DNA of 64,000 bases from Brasilonema sennae CENA114 (lineage in GTDB: Bacteria; Cyanobacteriota; Cyanobacteriia; Cyanobacteriales; Nostocaceae): contig NZ_CP030118.1 in NCBI RefSeq assembly GCF_006968745.1, positions 434,001-498,000 on the forward strand, read 5' to 3'. The notes under the pieces are model-generated. The model was not told the DNA's origin. It was given only the letters and a program-made list of their open reading frames with translations, and searched no databases. The position numbers were made by a program, and so were the translations under genes. Every line of letters starts with the position of its first letter. The first letter of the stretch is position 1. Shown piece after piece: positions 57,072-64,000 of this stretch.

Positions 57072-57164
57072 TTAGCTGCTGCGGCTGAAAAAGACAGCAG
57101 CAATGATAATTAACCCTAAAAGCGCCAAAGGTACCCAGAGATTGGGAAAATCAGACAAACTCAT
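57072..57164 (-). CDS. candidate 30-residue membrane microprotein
   Basis: Minus-strand ATG 57164 to TAA 57072 encodes MSLSDFPNLWVPLALLGLII then IAAVFFSRSS: a single membrane helix with short polar ends, the build of photosystem, cytochrome b6f or NDH small subunits. It does not match any such subunit I know, and no Shine-Dalgarno precedes it, as is common for small photosynthetic subunits. It lies 172 bases upstream of efp. Confidence 0.45.
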   Translation of the reverse strand: MSLSDFPNLWVPLALLGLIIIAAVFFSRSS

Positions 57165-57562
57165 AAAATAAAAAAACAAAAATCAAAAATTGTTTTTCGT
57201 CAAAAAGACGACAACTTTTTTTTAATGGATTAAATTCTAGTTGTCCAGCTGTCTAAATTTTCGATCATCCTGCGTTGAAGTGAACAATTCTCTTATCTCA
57301 ATAAATTGTTCACTGGAGCTTGACTAATAAACGAGTATGTGCATATGCATTAGGAAACGAACAATGGTGTTGTTCGTAGGGCTGAGGGGAAGTGCGATCG
57401 TCCGTATATGCCCGAAGGGTTTGCCTCAGATACTCATTCACTAATTCAATAATCCGGATATCGGGAAAGTTAGGAGTGAAATTAGCTTCTACTTTCGTAT
57501 GGTGTAAGCAACTGATACGCGCGTTGCATTCATACGTATTACCTCACCCCGCCCTACGGGCA
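57165..57562. other. gap downstream of the pentapeptide gene
   Basis: No gene recognised; open frames here have no family resemblance. Contains scattered repeat text (cgtatatgcccgaagggtttg near 57402). Confidence 0.35.
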
Positions 57563-57587
57563 CCCCTCTCCTTATAAAGGAGAGGGG
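57563..57587. terminator. 11-bp perfect hairpin after the pentapeptide gene
   Basis: cccctctcctt (57563-57573) and aaggagagggg (57577-57587) pair perfectly around a 3-base loop, 42 bases beyond the stop of the minus-strand pentapeptide gene. Such cctctcctt palindromes are common dispersed elements in cyanobacteria and may act as terminators for either strand. Confidence 0.6.
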
Positions 57588-57629
57588 ATGGAGGTTTGTG
57601 AACACAATTTCGTATGAAAAGCTTTATAC

Positions 57630-59720
57630 TCAGCCTAAACCCAGAAACTTTGAAATCAGTGGCAAAAGTTTACTACACGCCTCAACTAATGTTGCTGCAC
57701 TCGGTAAGCCAGCAACCGTGCCTTTTAAAATTTTCATAGCTGTTTTCGCTCCCTTTTGCATCGCCCCTTCTTGAGGATTTTTTCCAGCTTCTGCTAAAGC
57801 TTTCACTTGTTCTAATGCCTCAGCTTTATCTTCTTGGCTTAAGTCTGTCTCAGCCTCAATTGCTTCTTGCAATTGCGTCAACAATTCCTTAATTCCTGGT
57901 TTTTCTGATTCCGGAGACTCTGGTAATTGGTTGATGGTATTTGTTACCACACCGCTAATATCAATTTCACCGAAATTCAAAGCTTGTCCGCTGGCATTAA
58001 AATCTCCGCCAACACTGCCAATTTCGATTTTGCGGCTGCCATCATTACTGTTAGTCATATTTTTATTCTCTAGTTTATTGTCAACTTGAACATTAACAGG
58101 CTTACTCGCTAATAAGCTAATAATCTCTTTCATGTCTCCACTTTGTTGGCGATAGATGACTATCTGCTCATCTTTAGCTTGTAATTGTGCTTTATATTTT
58201 TCTTCTACAGCTTGAAGTGCTAGTTGATAATTTTGTGTAAAATCACTATGAATCTTTTCTTTATCGGCATCAAGAGGCACGTTAACCTTAACGACGACAA
58301 CGCCATCACCTTTGTTTTCAATACTCTGGATAGCGAGTTCCGTGTCTGCATTTTCCACTTGCACTTTTTTGAAAGCCGCAGCAAAAGCTTTCCAGTTTAT
58401 GCCGTCGCGGAAAATTAAATCAACGGTAGTTAAAACTTCTTCAAACAGCTTGGTAAATTCTCCTGGTTGAAATTCGCCACTACTCGGACGGCGTTCGCGA
58501 TCATCGGTTTCAGGTTTGGGTTTTTCTAGAAGATAGATAAAGCGACAATCGACATTATCTAACTTGGTTGTACTTTCAATATTCCACGCTTTCACACAAG
58601 CACCAGTCATGTGAGCGCTGGTAAAATCAGTGCCAACAGCTTGAGTGAGAGTCAAGTTTGTCGACTCTAAACAAGCTCCTTGAAAGGTAGCTTCACTAAT
58701 ATCAGCGTCTTTGAGATTAGCGTCTTTCAAGTCAGCGCTGATGAGATTTGCACCTTTAAGGTCAGCACCAACATAGGATTTTCCTCGACCATTGCCAGTG
58801 ACGAGCAAATAGAGAACATCTCGGTTAGTTAATATGGTGTCGCCGACTCTGGCAAAGTCAAGTTTTTTTGCCTTATAAAAACGAGTCCGTGTCAGGTTAG
58901 CTTTTCGTAAATCTGTGTTTTTCAGAGTTGCACCAGTAAAATCAGCATCGGTTAAATCAGCATTACGAAAACTGGTTCCACCTGTAGCAGCAAAGGCGAT
59001 GGCAAATAAGCGAACCCAGGTATATTTTTTATCTCCAGCTAGACTACGCCAGCCAATGTAAGCGCTAAACAGTACGAAGGCAACGGCAACGGTGATAGCG
59101 ATGGCGAAAGGAAGGGCGGCAAAGGCGATAGCTAGGGTGACGACGATGACTCCAGCGATCACTCCAGCGAAGGTTCCGGCGATGGCAACAGCGAAGGTGA
59201 TGACGAAGGCGATGGCAAAGTTAATTGCAAAGGCTCCAGCAAAGACGAGGGCAAAAACTCCAGTGAAGGCAATGGCTTTAATGGAGACGAAAGCAATGTA
59301 AAGAGCAAAGGCTGCGATGACAGTAAAAACGGCGGCAGCGGCAGAGGTTCCTAAACTTACTGTTAAACCCTTGCGAATAGTGACAGTAAAAAAGACTGGA
59401 AGCGCAATTAGGCAGATTACACTAGCGATGATGTAATCAAGGGTGGTAGTGTCAAAAAAAAATACTGCAAATGGTACAAATCTACCAGTAATGATTGACA
59501 AAAACCCTGATAATCCTGACAGCAGCCATGAGATTATGAGCAATCCAATTACCTGATGTCTCTGTAACCCAGCCTTAGCACCTCGGAAGTTAGCATCTTT
59601 GAGAATAGCGTTGCTAAAATTTGCTCCTCTAATATCTGCTTTGCTAAAGTTTGCTCCAGTCAGATTTTGACCTTTAAAGGAGCGCCCTCGGAGATTTTGA
59701 CCGGAGTAGTCTGGCGGCAT
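57630..59720 (-). CDS. pentapeptide-repeat protein with a large Ala/Phe-rich membrane block
   Basis: 696 residues. First comes a pentapeptide stretch (about 7-48: GQNLTGANFSKADIRGANFS), then a hydrophobic region of many helices (about 55-250) built from near-repetitive Ala/Phe/Ile/Val text (AIAFTGVFALVFAGAFAI), then a second pentapeptide solenoid (about 260-395: NADLTDADFTGATLKNTDLR). The C-terminal 300 residues hold an acidic/coiled-coil part (about 430-560), a GSVGGDFNASGQALNFG glycine-rich segment, and a helical end (LPLISKFLGLG). The final module resembles C-terminal parts of other large cyanobacterial proteins that I cannot name. Possible membrane-acting effector or scaffold; function unknown. 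Confidence 0.85.
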   Translation of the reverse strand: MPPDYSGQNLRGRSFKGQNLTGANFSKADIRGANFSNAILKDANFRGAKAGLQRHQVIGLLIISWLLSGLSGFLSIITGRFVPFAVFFFDTTTLDYIIASVICLIALPVFFTVTIRKGLTVSLGTSAAAAVFTVIAAFALYIAFVSIKAIAFTGVFALVFAGAFAINFAIAFVITFAVAIAGTFAGVIAGVIVVTLAIAFAALPFAIAITVAVAFVLFSAYIGWRSLAGDKKYTWVRLFAIAFAATGGTSFRNADLTDADFTGATLKNTDLRKANLTRTRFYKAKKLDFARVGDTILTNRDVLYLLVTGNGRGKSYVGADLKGANLISADLKDANLKDADISEATFQGACLESTNLTLTQAVGTDFTSAHMTGACVKAWNIESTTKLDNVDCRFIYLLEKPKPETDDRERRPSSGEFQPGEFTKLFEEVLTTVDLIFRDGINWKAFAAAFKKVQVENADTELAIQSIENKGDGVVVVKVNVPLDADKEKIHSDFTQNYQLALQAVEEKYKAQLQAKDEQIVIYRQQSGDMKEIISLLASKPVNVQVDNKLENKNMTNSNDGSRKIEIGSVGGDFNASGQALNFGEIDISGVVTNTINQLPESPESEKPGIKELLTQLQEAIEAETDLSQEDKAEALEQVKALAEAGKNPQEGAMQKGAKTAMKILKGTVAGLPSAATLVEACSKLLPLISKFLGLG

Positions 59721-59832
59721 AACTGGGTCATGAAGGGTTTTTGTTTTAGAATTTATACAATGTGACTGTGCAATTTTCCGGATTTTGGAAAAATTTCGTC
59801 AAACAGTATAGATTGCATAATTCTCAATAAGC

Positions 59833-59902
59833 CCGTAGGGTGGGCAAAACACACCACAAAAAAGCTAGTTGCAACTCCCGGATTTAATTTTTGCCCACCT
59901 TA
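59833..59902. repeat. REP-like palindrome
   Basis: Outer arms gtagggtgggcaaaa and tttttgcccacctta enclose about 40 bases. Member of the gtagggtgggca family around the tyrosine transposase. Confidence 0.65.
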
Positions 59903-59908
59903 ATAAAT

Positions 59909-60005
59909 GCGATCTGCCGAAGGCAGCAGCGTTTGCGCAGCGCCAAAGCTCGCCGGGGGGATACTCCCCCCGGCGAGCTTTGCCCCTTAGGGGCTAGCTA
60001 TCGCC
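59909..60005. repeat. 97-bp dispersed GC-rich repeat, copy A
   Basis: Nearly identical to 61795-61893. It contains a perfect 10-bp hairpin (gccgggggga, loop tac, tccccccggc) and a second short one (gcccc tta ggggc), and it ends with ctagctatcgcc. No coding potential. Confidence 0.85.
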
Positions 60006-60006
60006 T

Positions 60007-60067
60007 GTAAGGTGGGCATTACTCTATTCTTGATAGATTTCAATATTTTGGGCAATGCCCACCCTAC
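60007..60067. repeat. REP-like palindrome
   Basis: Arms gtaaggtgggcatt (60007-60020) and aatgcccaccctac (60054-60067) pair with one mismatch around a 33-base centre. Confidence 0.75.
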
Positions 60068-60113
60068 CTCTTTGTCTAGGAATATCTCGCGCTTGCTAAA
60101 AGTGCGATCGCCC

Positions 60114-60181
60114 GTAGGGTGGGCATTGCTTACGAAATCTTGCAATATGTTCTAAAAGATTAAGAGCAATGCCCACCTTAC
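60114..60181. repeat. REP-like palindrome at the 3' end of the tyrosine transposase gene
   Basis: Arms gtagggtgggcattgct (60114-60130) and agcaatgcccaccttac (60165-60181) pair with one mismatch. The right arm stops 2 bases before the end of the transposase coding sequence. Confidence 0.8.
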
Positions 60182-60183
60182 TC

Positions 60184-60753
60184 TTATTCACCAAATACCA
60201 TCTCAGCGAAATTTGGAACTTGGGGCTTTTTACCACAACAGCTACAAGCCCAATCAGCTTGATATCCGCCTTTTTTTACCCATCTGTGAAAACTGGAATA
60301 CTCCCATAAGTGGGGACAGGATACTAACCCATGTTTAACTGGATTGTAATGGATGTAATCCAAATGCCTTGCTAGATCTATTTCATCACGAATAGTGTGT
60401 TCCCAGAACCGACGTTGCCAGACATTACTTTCTCGGTGTTTGCGTCGCGAAGCTGAAACATTTTGAGGTAATGACTTTTTACCCCGTAGCAATCTTGTAA
60501 ACAGAACTTTTAACCGGGAGACTCGTTGCGAGTAATCTAAATCATCAGATGGTAACGTCCACAGGAAATGAATATGGTTGGGTAAAATGACTCCTGCAGT
60601 AATTTCAAAGGGTTTTTCAGTCCGTGTCTTGGCGACAGCAGTCCGCAAGCGAGAGATGTTTTCTGGCTCGGAAAATAGAGGTGTGCGGTAGTAAGTCACC
60701 AGAGTTAGGAAAACAGTTCCACCTGGGACATAGGAGCGACGATATTGGGACAT
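60184..60753 (-). CDS. REP-associated tyrosine transposase (Y1/IS200-like, RAYT)
   Basis: 189 residues. The HUH motif is PNHIHFLWT (metal-binding His pair) and the candidate catalytic Tyr lies in LDYIHYNPVKHGLV; the start PGGTVFLTLVTYYRTPLF and the VWQRRFWEHTIRDEIDL segment are typical of RAYT proteins. RAYTs cut and join single-stranded DNA at REP palindromes and are thought to spread or manage them. Here REP-like palindromes lie immediately on both sides (60114-60181 and 60777-60836) and in at least three further places. Complete and possibly active. Confidence 0.92.
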   Translation of the reverse strand: MSQYRRSYVPGGTVFLTLVTYYRTPLFSEPENISRLRTAVAKTRTEKPFEITAGVILPNHIHFLWTLPSDDLDYSQRVSRLKVLFTRLLRGKKSLPQNVSASRRKHRESNVWQRRFWEHTIRDEIDLARHLDYIHYNPVKHGLVSCPHLWEYSSFHRWVKKGGYQADWACSCCGKKPQVPNFAEMVFGE

Positions 60754-60776
60754 ATTGGGTAATATTAATAATTTTC

Positions 60777-60836
60777 GTGGGCATTGCCCTATCAGATTAT
60801 TGTTATAAAGTATACTTTTTGAAGGGCAATGCCCAC
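60777..60836. repeat. REP-like palindrome at the 5' side of the tyrosine transposase gene
   Basis: gtgggcattgccct (60777-60790) and agggcaatgcccac (60823-60836) are perfect inverted repeats around a 32-base centre, 24 bases upstream of the transposase start. Confidence 0.85.
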
Positions 60837-60875
60837 CCTACCTCTGTGCTCGTTTGGTAAAGCGTAATTCCCACA

Positions 60876-61124
60876 CTACCAATCAAGCTCCTGTTTGGTC
60901 ACACATTCCTCAAGAGGAGTACGCATTCCTTCAAGGAGATCCTCTCGCATTCCAGGTACTTGCAGTATGTACAACGTTTCTTGAATTGCGTTCCAGTCCT
61001 CAAGAGCAACAAGTACCGCTTGATTTTGATTACCAGTAATTATGACTGGTGTGTGAGATTGTGCACTTTCATTGATGACAGCATCAAGGTGCTGTTGTGC
61101 ATCGTTAACATGAATCACATCCAT
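60876..61124 (-). CDS. Phd/YefM-type antitoxin, toxin gene not found
   Basis: 82 residues from ATG 61124 (MDVIHVNDAQQHLDAVINES). Phd/YefM antitoxins bind DNA through the N-terminus and neutralise a RelE/YoeB or Doc toxin through the C-terminus. Seen: HTPVIITGNQNQAVLVALED, WNAIQETLYILQVPGMREDL, and the EECVTKQELDW tail typical of cyanobacterial YefM. The toxin gene should follow directly on the minus strand below 60876, but only a REP palindrome and then the RAYT gene are there. So it is an orphan antitoxin, or the toxin was displaced by the REP/RAYT unit. Confidence 0.88.
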   Translation of the reverse strand: MDVIHVNDAQQHLDAVINESAQSHTPVIITGNQNQAVLVALEDWNAIQETLYILQVPGMREDLLEGMRTPLEECVTKQELDW

Positions 61125-61296
61125 AATTGGAACCAATTGCTTTACTTAAAAAGCTATTAAAAATAACCTAGACTCTAAGTTAACAAAATTAAGTTCGTAG
61201 AGTAGGCAGTGCCCACAAAATATTGAAAAATATTCTAAAAATATAAGAGCAATGCTTTCTTGGAGAGTAAGAATTGTTTGCCAAAATTAAAGAAAG

Positions 61297-61557
61297 TCAA
61301 GCAACAGTAAGTTCATATTGCAAAAGTAAAAGCTCATCTGCTTTCAAAGTAGCCATTGCATATTCACGCCCTTGGGTGTCAGCAAATTCCACTAAATAAT
61401 GATATTCTTCTGCTTCTTCATACACTTCTACAATCGTTCCGACTTGTCCACTTGGTAAACTTTTGATAGAAGTGTAATCCGGTTCTACCAAACTTAATCG
61501 CTCAATTGAAACTGGGTTGAGTAGGGCGACAGTATCCAAAAGTTTAAATTTTTTCAT
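61297..61557 (-). CDS. DUF4926 family small protein
   Basis: 86 residues. KLLDTVALLNP, SLPSGQVGTIVEVYEEAEEY, HYLVEFADTQGREYAMATLK, ADELLLLQ: the beta-barrel-like DUF4926 pattern (V-L-x-D-xP...G-x-VGTVVEVY...YEVEF...G...A...L). Relatives often sit beside DUF6883-type or nuclease-like genes of toxin-antitoxin character. The nearby Phd/YefM gene is on the same strand 170 bases downstream. Function unknown. Confidence 0.78.
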   Translation of the reverse strand: MKKFKLLDTVALLNPVSIERLSLVEPDYTSIKSLPSGQVGTIVEVYEEAEEYHYLVEFADTQGREYAMATLKADELLLLQYELTVA

Positions 61558-61620
61558 CGATTTTTAGAAATGCAGAAATTAAACGTGGATTCGGTTTTTT
61601 CGAGGTCATTTCTCAGATGG

Positions 61621-61637
61621 TACGCAGTCGAACCCCA
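61621..61637. repeat. 17-bp inverted repeat flanking pdxJ, left arm
   Basis: tacgcagtcgaacccca at this place is perfectly complementary to tggggttcgactgcgta at 62728-62744, 1.1 kb away on the other side of pdxJ. A chance match of this length is unlikely. Confidence 0.7.
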
Positions 61638-61794
61638 GTGGTAATTTCATTGTCTGTTGAAATGCCCTAAGACAGAAAAGCCTAATACAAGAAAGATATT
61701 ATCAGGCGCTCGCTCTAGTATTCCGTTTCTATCACCTCAGAACTCAAAACCTTAACCTCATAATTCGGACGAGGTGAGTGCAAAATGAAAACAG

Positions 61795-61893
61795 GCGATC
61801 TGCGCGGAGCGCAGCAGCGTTTGCGCAGCGCCAAAGTCTGCCGGGGGGATACTCCCCCCGGCGAGCTTTGCCCCTTAGGGGCTAGCTATCGCC
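61795..61893. repeat. 97-99-bp dispersed GC-rich repeat, copy B
   Basis: Same element as 59909-60005, with the 10-bp gccgggggga/tccccccggc hairpin, gccccttaggggc and ctagctatcgcc end. It lies 72 bases upstream of pdxJ. Confidence 0.85.
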
Positions 61894-61964
61894 CCACTCA
61901 CCTTCCAACCTCTATTCCCTGGTAAAATCAAAACCTGAGGACTGTGTATAGGGAGATAATCAAG

Positions 61965-62687
61965 TTGCCTACACTTGGTGTAAACATTGACCACATCGCC
62001 ACGATTCGCCAAGCGCGGCGGACGGTGGAACCAGATCCTGTGGCGGCGGCGGTACTAGCAGAATTAGCTGGTGCAGATGGTATTACGGCGCATTTACGGG
62101 AAGATAGGCGACATATTCAAGAACGGGATGTGCGTCTGTTACGACAAACAGTGAGAACGCATCTGAATTTGGAGATGGCGGCGACAGATGAAATGGTTGG
62201 TATTGCCCTGGATATCAAACCCGATTACGTTACTTTAGTACCCGAAAAGCGAGAAGAAGTCACCACAGAAGGCGGACTAGATATTGCTGGTCAGATTGAT
62301 AGAATAGGACAGGTAGTTGATAAATTGCAAAGCGCTGGTATTCCTGTCAGTCTATTTATTGACGCTGAATTAGCACAAATAGAAGCATCTGTCAAGGTGC
62401 AAGCAAAGTTTATTGAGCTACACACTGGGCAATATGCTGAGGCTAAGGATGAAACTAGCCGCGAGCAGGAATTAGCCTTGCTATCCAAAGGGTGTGAGCA
62501 AGCAATAAATGCAGGGCTACGAGTGAATGCTGGACATGGACTCACTTACTGGAACGTCTATTCTCTCGCTAATTTGCCAGGGATGGAAGAACTAAATATT
62601 GGGCACACGATTGTTAGCCGCGCCGCACTTGTTGGTATGGAAAGAGCAGTCCGTGAGATGAAATTAGCAATGCGGGGTCAACTATAA
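61965..62687 (+). CDS. pdxJ: pyridoxine 5'-phosphate synthase
   Basis: 240 residues from TTG 61965, which gives the standard start [20 protein letters not shown] and has agggag 10 bases upstream; a GTG seven codons before it overlaps that site and is rejected. PdxJ condenses 1-deoxyxylulose 5-phosphate with 3-amino-2-oxopropyl phosphate to pyridoxine 5'-phosphate. Seen: [48 protein letters not shown] and [18 protein letters not shown]. Complete. It is flanked by a 17-bp inverted repeat. Confidence 0.96.
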   Translation: MPTLGVNIDHIATIRQARRTVEPDPVAAAVLAELAGADGITAHLREDRRHIQERDVRLLRQTVRTHLNLEMAATDEMVGIALDIKPDYVTLVPEKREEVTTEGGLDIAGQIDRIGQVVDKLQSAGIPVSLFIDAELAQIEASVKVQAKFIELHTGQYAEAKDETSREQELALLSKGCEQAINAGLRVNAGHGLTYWNVYSLANLPGMEELNIGHTIVSRAALVGMERAVREMKLAMRGQL

Positions 62688-62727
62688 CAACAATCAGCAA
62701 GCAACTAACAGTATAATATAACGATTT

Positions 62728-62744
62728 TGGGGTTCGACTGCGTA
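62728..62744. repeat. 17-bp inverted repeat flanking pdxJ, right arm
   Basis: tggggttcgactgcgta, the reverse complement of 61621-61637. The ttcgac core recalls a T-arm, but no tRNA or tmRNA structure is seen around it. Confidence 0.7.
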
Positions 62745-62802
62745 AATCCAAAAAGTCTTTGGTATGTTCAAGACAGAGATTATTTTCTGACCATAATTTA
62801 TT

Positions 62803-63498
62803 ATGAGCGCAACACAGTCGAACGATACTCCAGTTTGGGTACAAGATAGAGACACAGTGATCGCACATAGTCCTGACGCCCAGTGGCGCTATCAAACCCC
62901 TCCAGATTACTCTCGCTCAAAAGAAAATCTTGCGAAACAAAGTACATACAACTACGCCGAAGGTTCACTAGAGGCAATTGTCCAAAACTTAGTCAGAACT
63001 TTTGAAATGGAAGCATCGTTCAAAACCAATCCACAGCAGTGGTTGTCGGTTGTGAACGAACAGTTTCGTATGAGTAGTAATGGTGGTCCTGCTTATACAG
63101 CGTCAGATGTGGTCAAGGCTGGCACTTATAATTTATTTATTGGTGATACAGAAGAATACAAGGCTTCTGAGGAAGACTTTGAATCATCAGCCAACCTTTT
63201 CCATACAGCATTTCCCCAAGGATTTCTGTGGGAAGTGCTTGAGGTTTATTCGGGTCCACCAAATGTTACATTTAAATGGCGACACTGGGGAACTTTTAAT
63301 GGTTCATACAAGGACTATACACCAACAGGAGAGACAGTAGAGGTCATCGGTATAAGCTTGGCGCGTGTTACTGATGATTTGAAAGTTCTTTCTATTGAAC
63401 ACTACTTCGACAACAGTCTGTTTCTCAAAAAGCTAACAAACGGTCAAAAACAAACAACTGGCGAACAGCAGGAAGGTGGTTGTCCGTTCCATTCCTAA
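62803..63498 (+). CDS. SnoaL/NTF2-like protein resembling plant pathogen-related proteins
   Basis: 231 residues. The SnoaL-like (polyketide cyclase/NTF2) fold is suggested by YAEGSLEAIVQNLVRTFEME, FRMSSNGGPAYTASD, GFLWEVLEVYSGPPNVTFKW and RHWGTFNGSYKDYTPTGETV. These match the plant pathogen-related protein family as I recall it (EGSLE-x-IVQN, NGG, VYSGPP, FKFRHWG, PTGE). The pocket probably binds a small hydrophobic molecule; function in bacteria is unknown. The C-terminal CPFHS tail is unusual. Followed by a 21-bp perfect hairpin. Confidence 0.85.
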   Translation: MSATQSNDTPVWVQDRDTVIAHSPDAQWRYQTPPDYSRSKENLAKQSTYNYAEGSLEAIVQNLVRTFEMEASFKTNPQQWLSVVNEQFRMSSNGGPAYTASDVVKAGTYNLFIGDTEEYKASEEDFESSANLFHTAFPQGFLWEVLEVYSGPPNVTFKWRHWGTFNGSYKDYTPTGETVEVIGISLARVTDDLKVLSIEHYFDNSLFLKKLTNGQKQTTGEQQEGGCPFHS

Positions 63499-63516
63499 AT
63501 CAGGTACTCTATATTT

Positions 63517-63567
63517 TAGTTATTGTGTAGGACACAGCGCAATCCTCTGTGTCCTACACAATAACTA
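63517..63567. terminator. 21-bp perfect hairpin between the SnoaL-like gene and ycf54
   Basis: The arms 63517-63537 and 63547-63567 are perfect 21-base inverted repeats (core gtgtaggacacag / ctgtgtcctacac) with a 9-base loop. There is no T-run, and the right arm ends 18 bases before the ycf54 start, next to its ribosome-binding site. It may end the upstream transcript or regulate ycf54. Confidence 0.75.
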
Positions 63568-63585
63568 GATTAACAAAGGATGAAA

Positions 63586-63915
63586 ATGCAAACATATTAT
63601 TACATTTTGGCGAGTCAACGGTTTCTCCTGGAACAAGAACCGATGGAGGAAGTTCTCAAGGAACGCACTCGTCACTACCACGAACAAGAAAAAGAAATTG
63701 ATTTTTGGGTGGTTAAGCAACCAGCTTTTCTGGAAGCATCCCAAATGTCACAAGCGAAGGCAAAATGCCCCCAGCCAGCAGTAGCGATTATCTCCACGAA
63801 TCCCCAATTTATTACCTGGCTGAAACTTCGATTAGAATATGTCCTGACAGGCGAATTTCAAGCTCCTTCACCAGAAATTCCTGATGCTTTGGCATCTCTG
63901 GCTGCCGTATCTTAA
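63586..63915 (+). CDS. ycf54: Ycf54 (DUF2488), Mg-protoporphyrin monomethyl ester cyclase partner
   Basis: 109 residues from ATG 63586, which has aaagg at a proper distance; the ATG two codons upstream is too close to it. Seen: TYYYILASQRFLLEQEPMEE, HEQEKEIDFWVVKQPAFLEA, KCPQPAVAIISTNPQFITWL and KLRLEYVLTGEFQAP, the Ycf54 pattern. It binds and stabilises the AcsF oxidative cyclase that forms the fifth ring of chlorophyll. Complete. Confidence 0.93.
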   Translation: MQTYYYILASQRFLLEQEPMEEVLKERTRHYHEQEKEIDFWVVKQPAFLEASQMSQAKAKCPQPAVAIISTNPQFITWLKLRLEYVLTGEFQAPSPEIPDALASLAAVS

Positions 63916-63945
63916 TGTATGATAATTAGTCATTAGTGAGACCAG

Positions 63946-64000
63946 TGCTGCGGGAGGGGAGCCACTGCGTTGGAGAGCCCGCGCTGCAGGAGGGTCTCCC
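63946..64000. repeat. GC-rich dispersed repeat, runs out of the window
   Basis: Shares the string ggggagccactgcgttggag with the block at 5411 and related text (gctgcgggagggg) with 53190-53500. Truncated by the window end. Confidence 0.65.

Noticed and set aside
59092..59301. 69-codon plus-strand frame rich in Ala, Lys, Met and Thr
   Set aside because: It is the antisense of the repetitive membrane block of the pentapeptide protein.
62728..62744. tmRNA or tRNA attachment site suggested by ggggttcgac
   Set aside because: No matching acceptor stem or tag sequence nearby; only the inverted copy at 61621 was found.

Overview
The window comes from a cyanobacterium, most likely a filamentous Nostocales type. 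Evidence seen in the sequence: psbU, btpA, ycf54, a DUF928/CHAT/CHASE2 locus, the efp-accB pair, a VKOR-thioredoxin fusion, many GCGATCGC (HIP1) palindromes, heptameric tandem repeats, and several families of dispersed GC-rich repeats in the gaps. Gene calls rest on motifs and on recalled family sequences. No database search was run.

Layout. (1) 0-5.3 kb: a three-gene signalling locus on the + strand (TPR-CHAT protease-like protein, exported DUF928 protein, CHASE2-PAS histidine kinase). (2) 5.3-28.8 kb: an accessory region where intact metabolic genes lie among broken ones. Intact genes are an exported protein, a peptidoglycan-binding protein, Dps, an HSL-type esterase, fumarase, two malic enzymes, DUF6130, cytochrome P460, DUF1003, a plant-like pyruvate decarboxylase, an HlyD/FUSC exporter, a flavin disulfide oxidoreductase and L-lactate dehydrogenase. 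Remnants are an IS1-type zinc finger, two pieces of GMC oxidoreductase, a DsbA-like C-terminus, an alpha/beta hydrolase with an 84-bp insertion, an Nramp C-terminus, a helicase zinc-ribbon piece, an IS4-type transposase and a MOSC piece. (3) 28.8-31.5 kb: DyP peroxidase and a ferredoxin-MBL hydrolase. (4) 32.6-47.5 kb: mostly housekeeping and photosynthesis genes (psbU, nadB, VKOR, btpA, rimO, DEAD-box helicase, acyltransferase, proS, DUF2993, GerMN). (5) 47.9-55 kb: a MysD-like ATP-grasp ligase, folK, and a minus-strand group (Nudix, SDR, divergent dihydropteroate synthase homologue, methyltransferase, HAD phosphatase) that hints at pterin-related chemistry. (6) 55-64 kb: an ArsR regulator, accB, efp, a large pentapeptide/membrane protein, a REP-associated tyrosine transposase with its repeats, an antitoxin without its toxin, pdxJ, a SnoaL-like protein resembling plant pathogen-related proteins, and ycf54.

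How the genes may work together. Fumarase makes malate, two malic enzymes turn malate into pyruvate, and pyruvate decarboxylase and lactate dehydrogenase consume pyruvate. This places a malate-to-pyruvate-to-fermentation-product route in about 16 kb, with an exporter inside it. The route is inferred from family functions, and no alcohol dehydrogenase is present in the window. The second group worth attention is at 49-55 kb: its DHPS homologue keeps much of the pterin pocket but has lost residues needed for the usual reaction.
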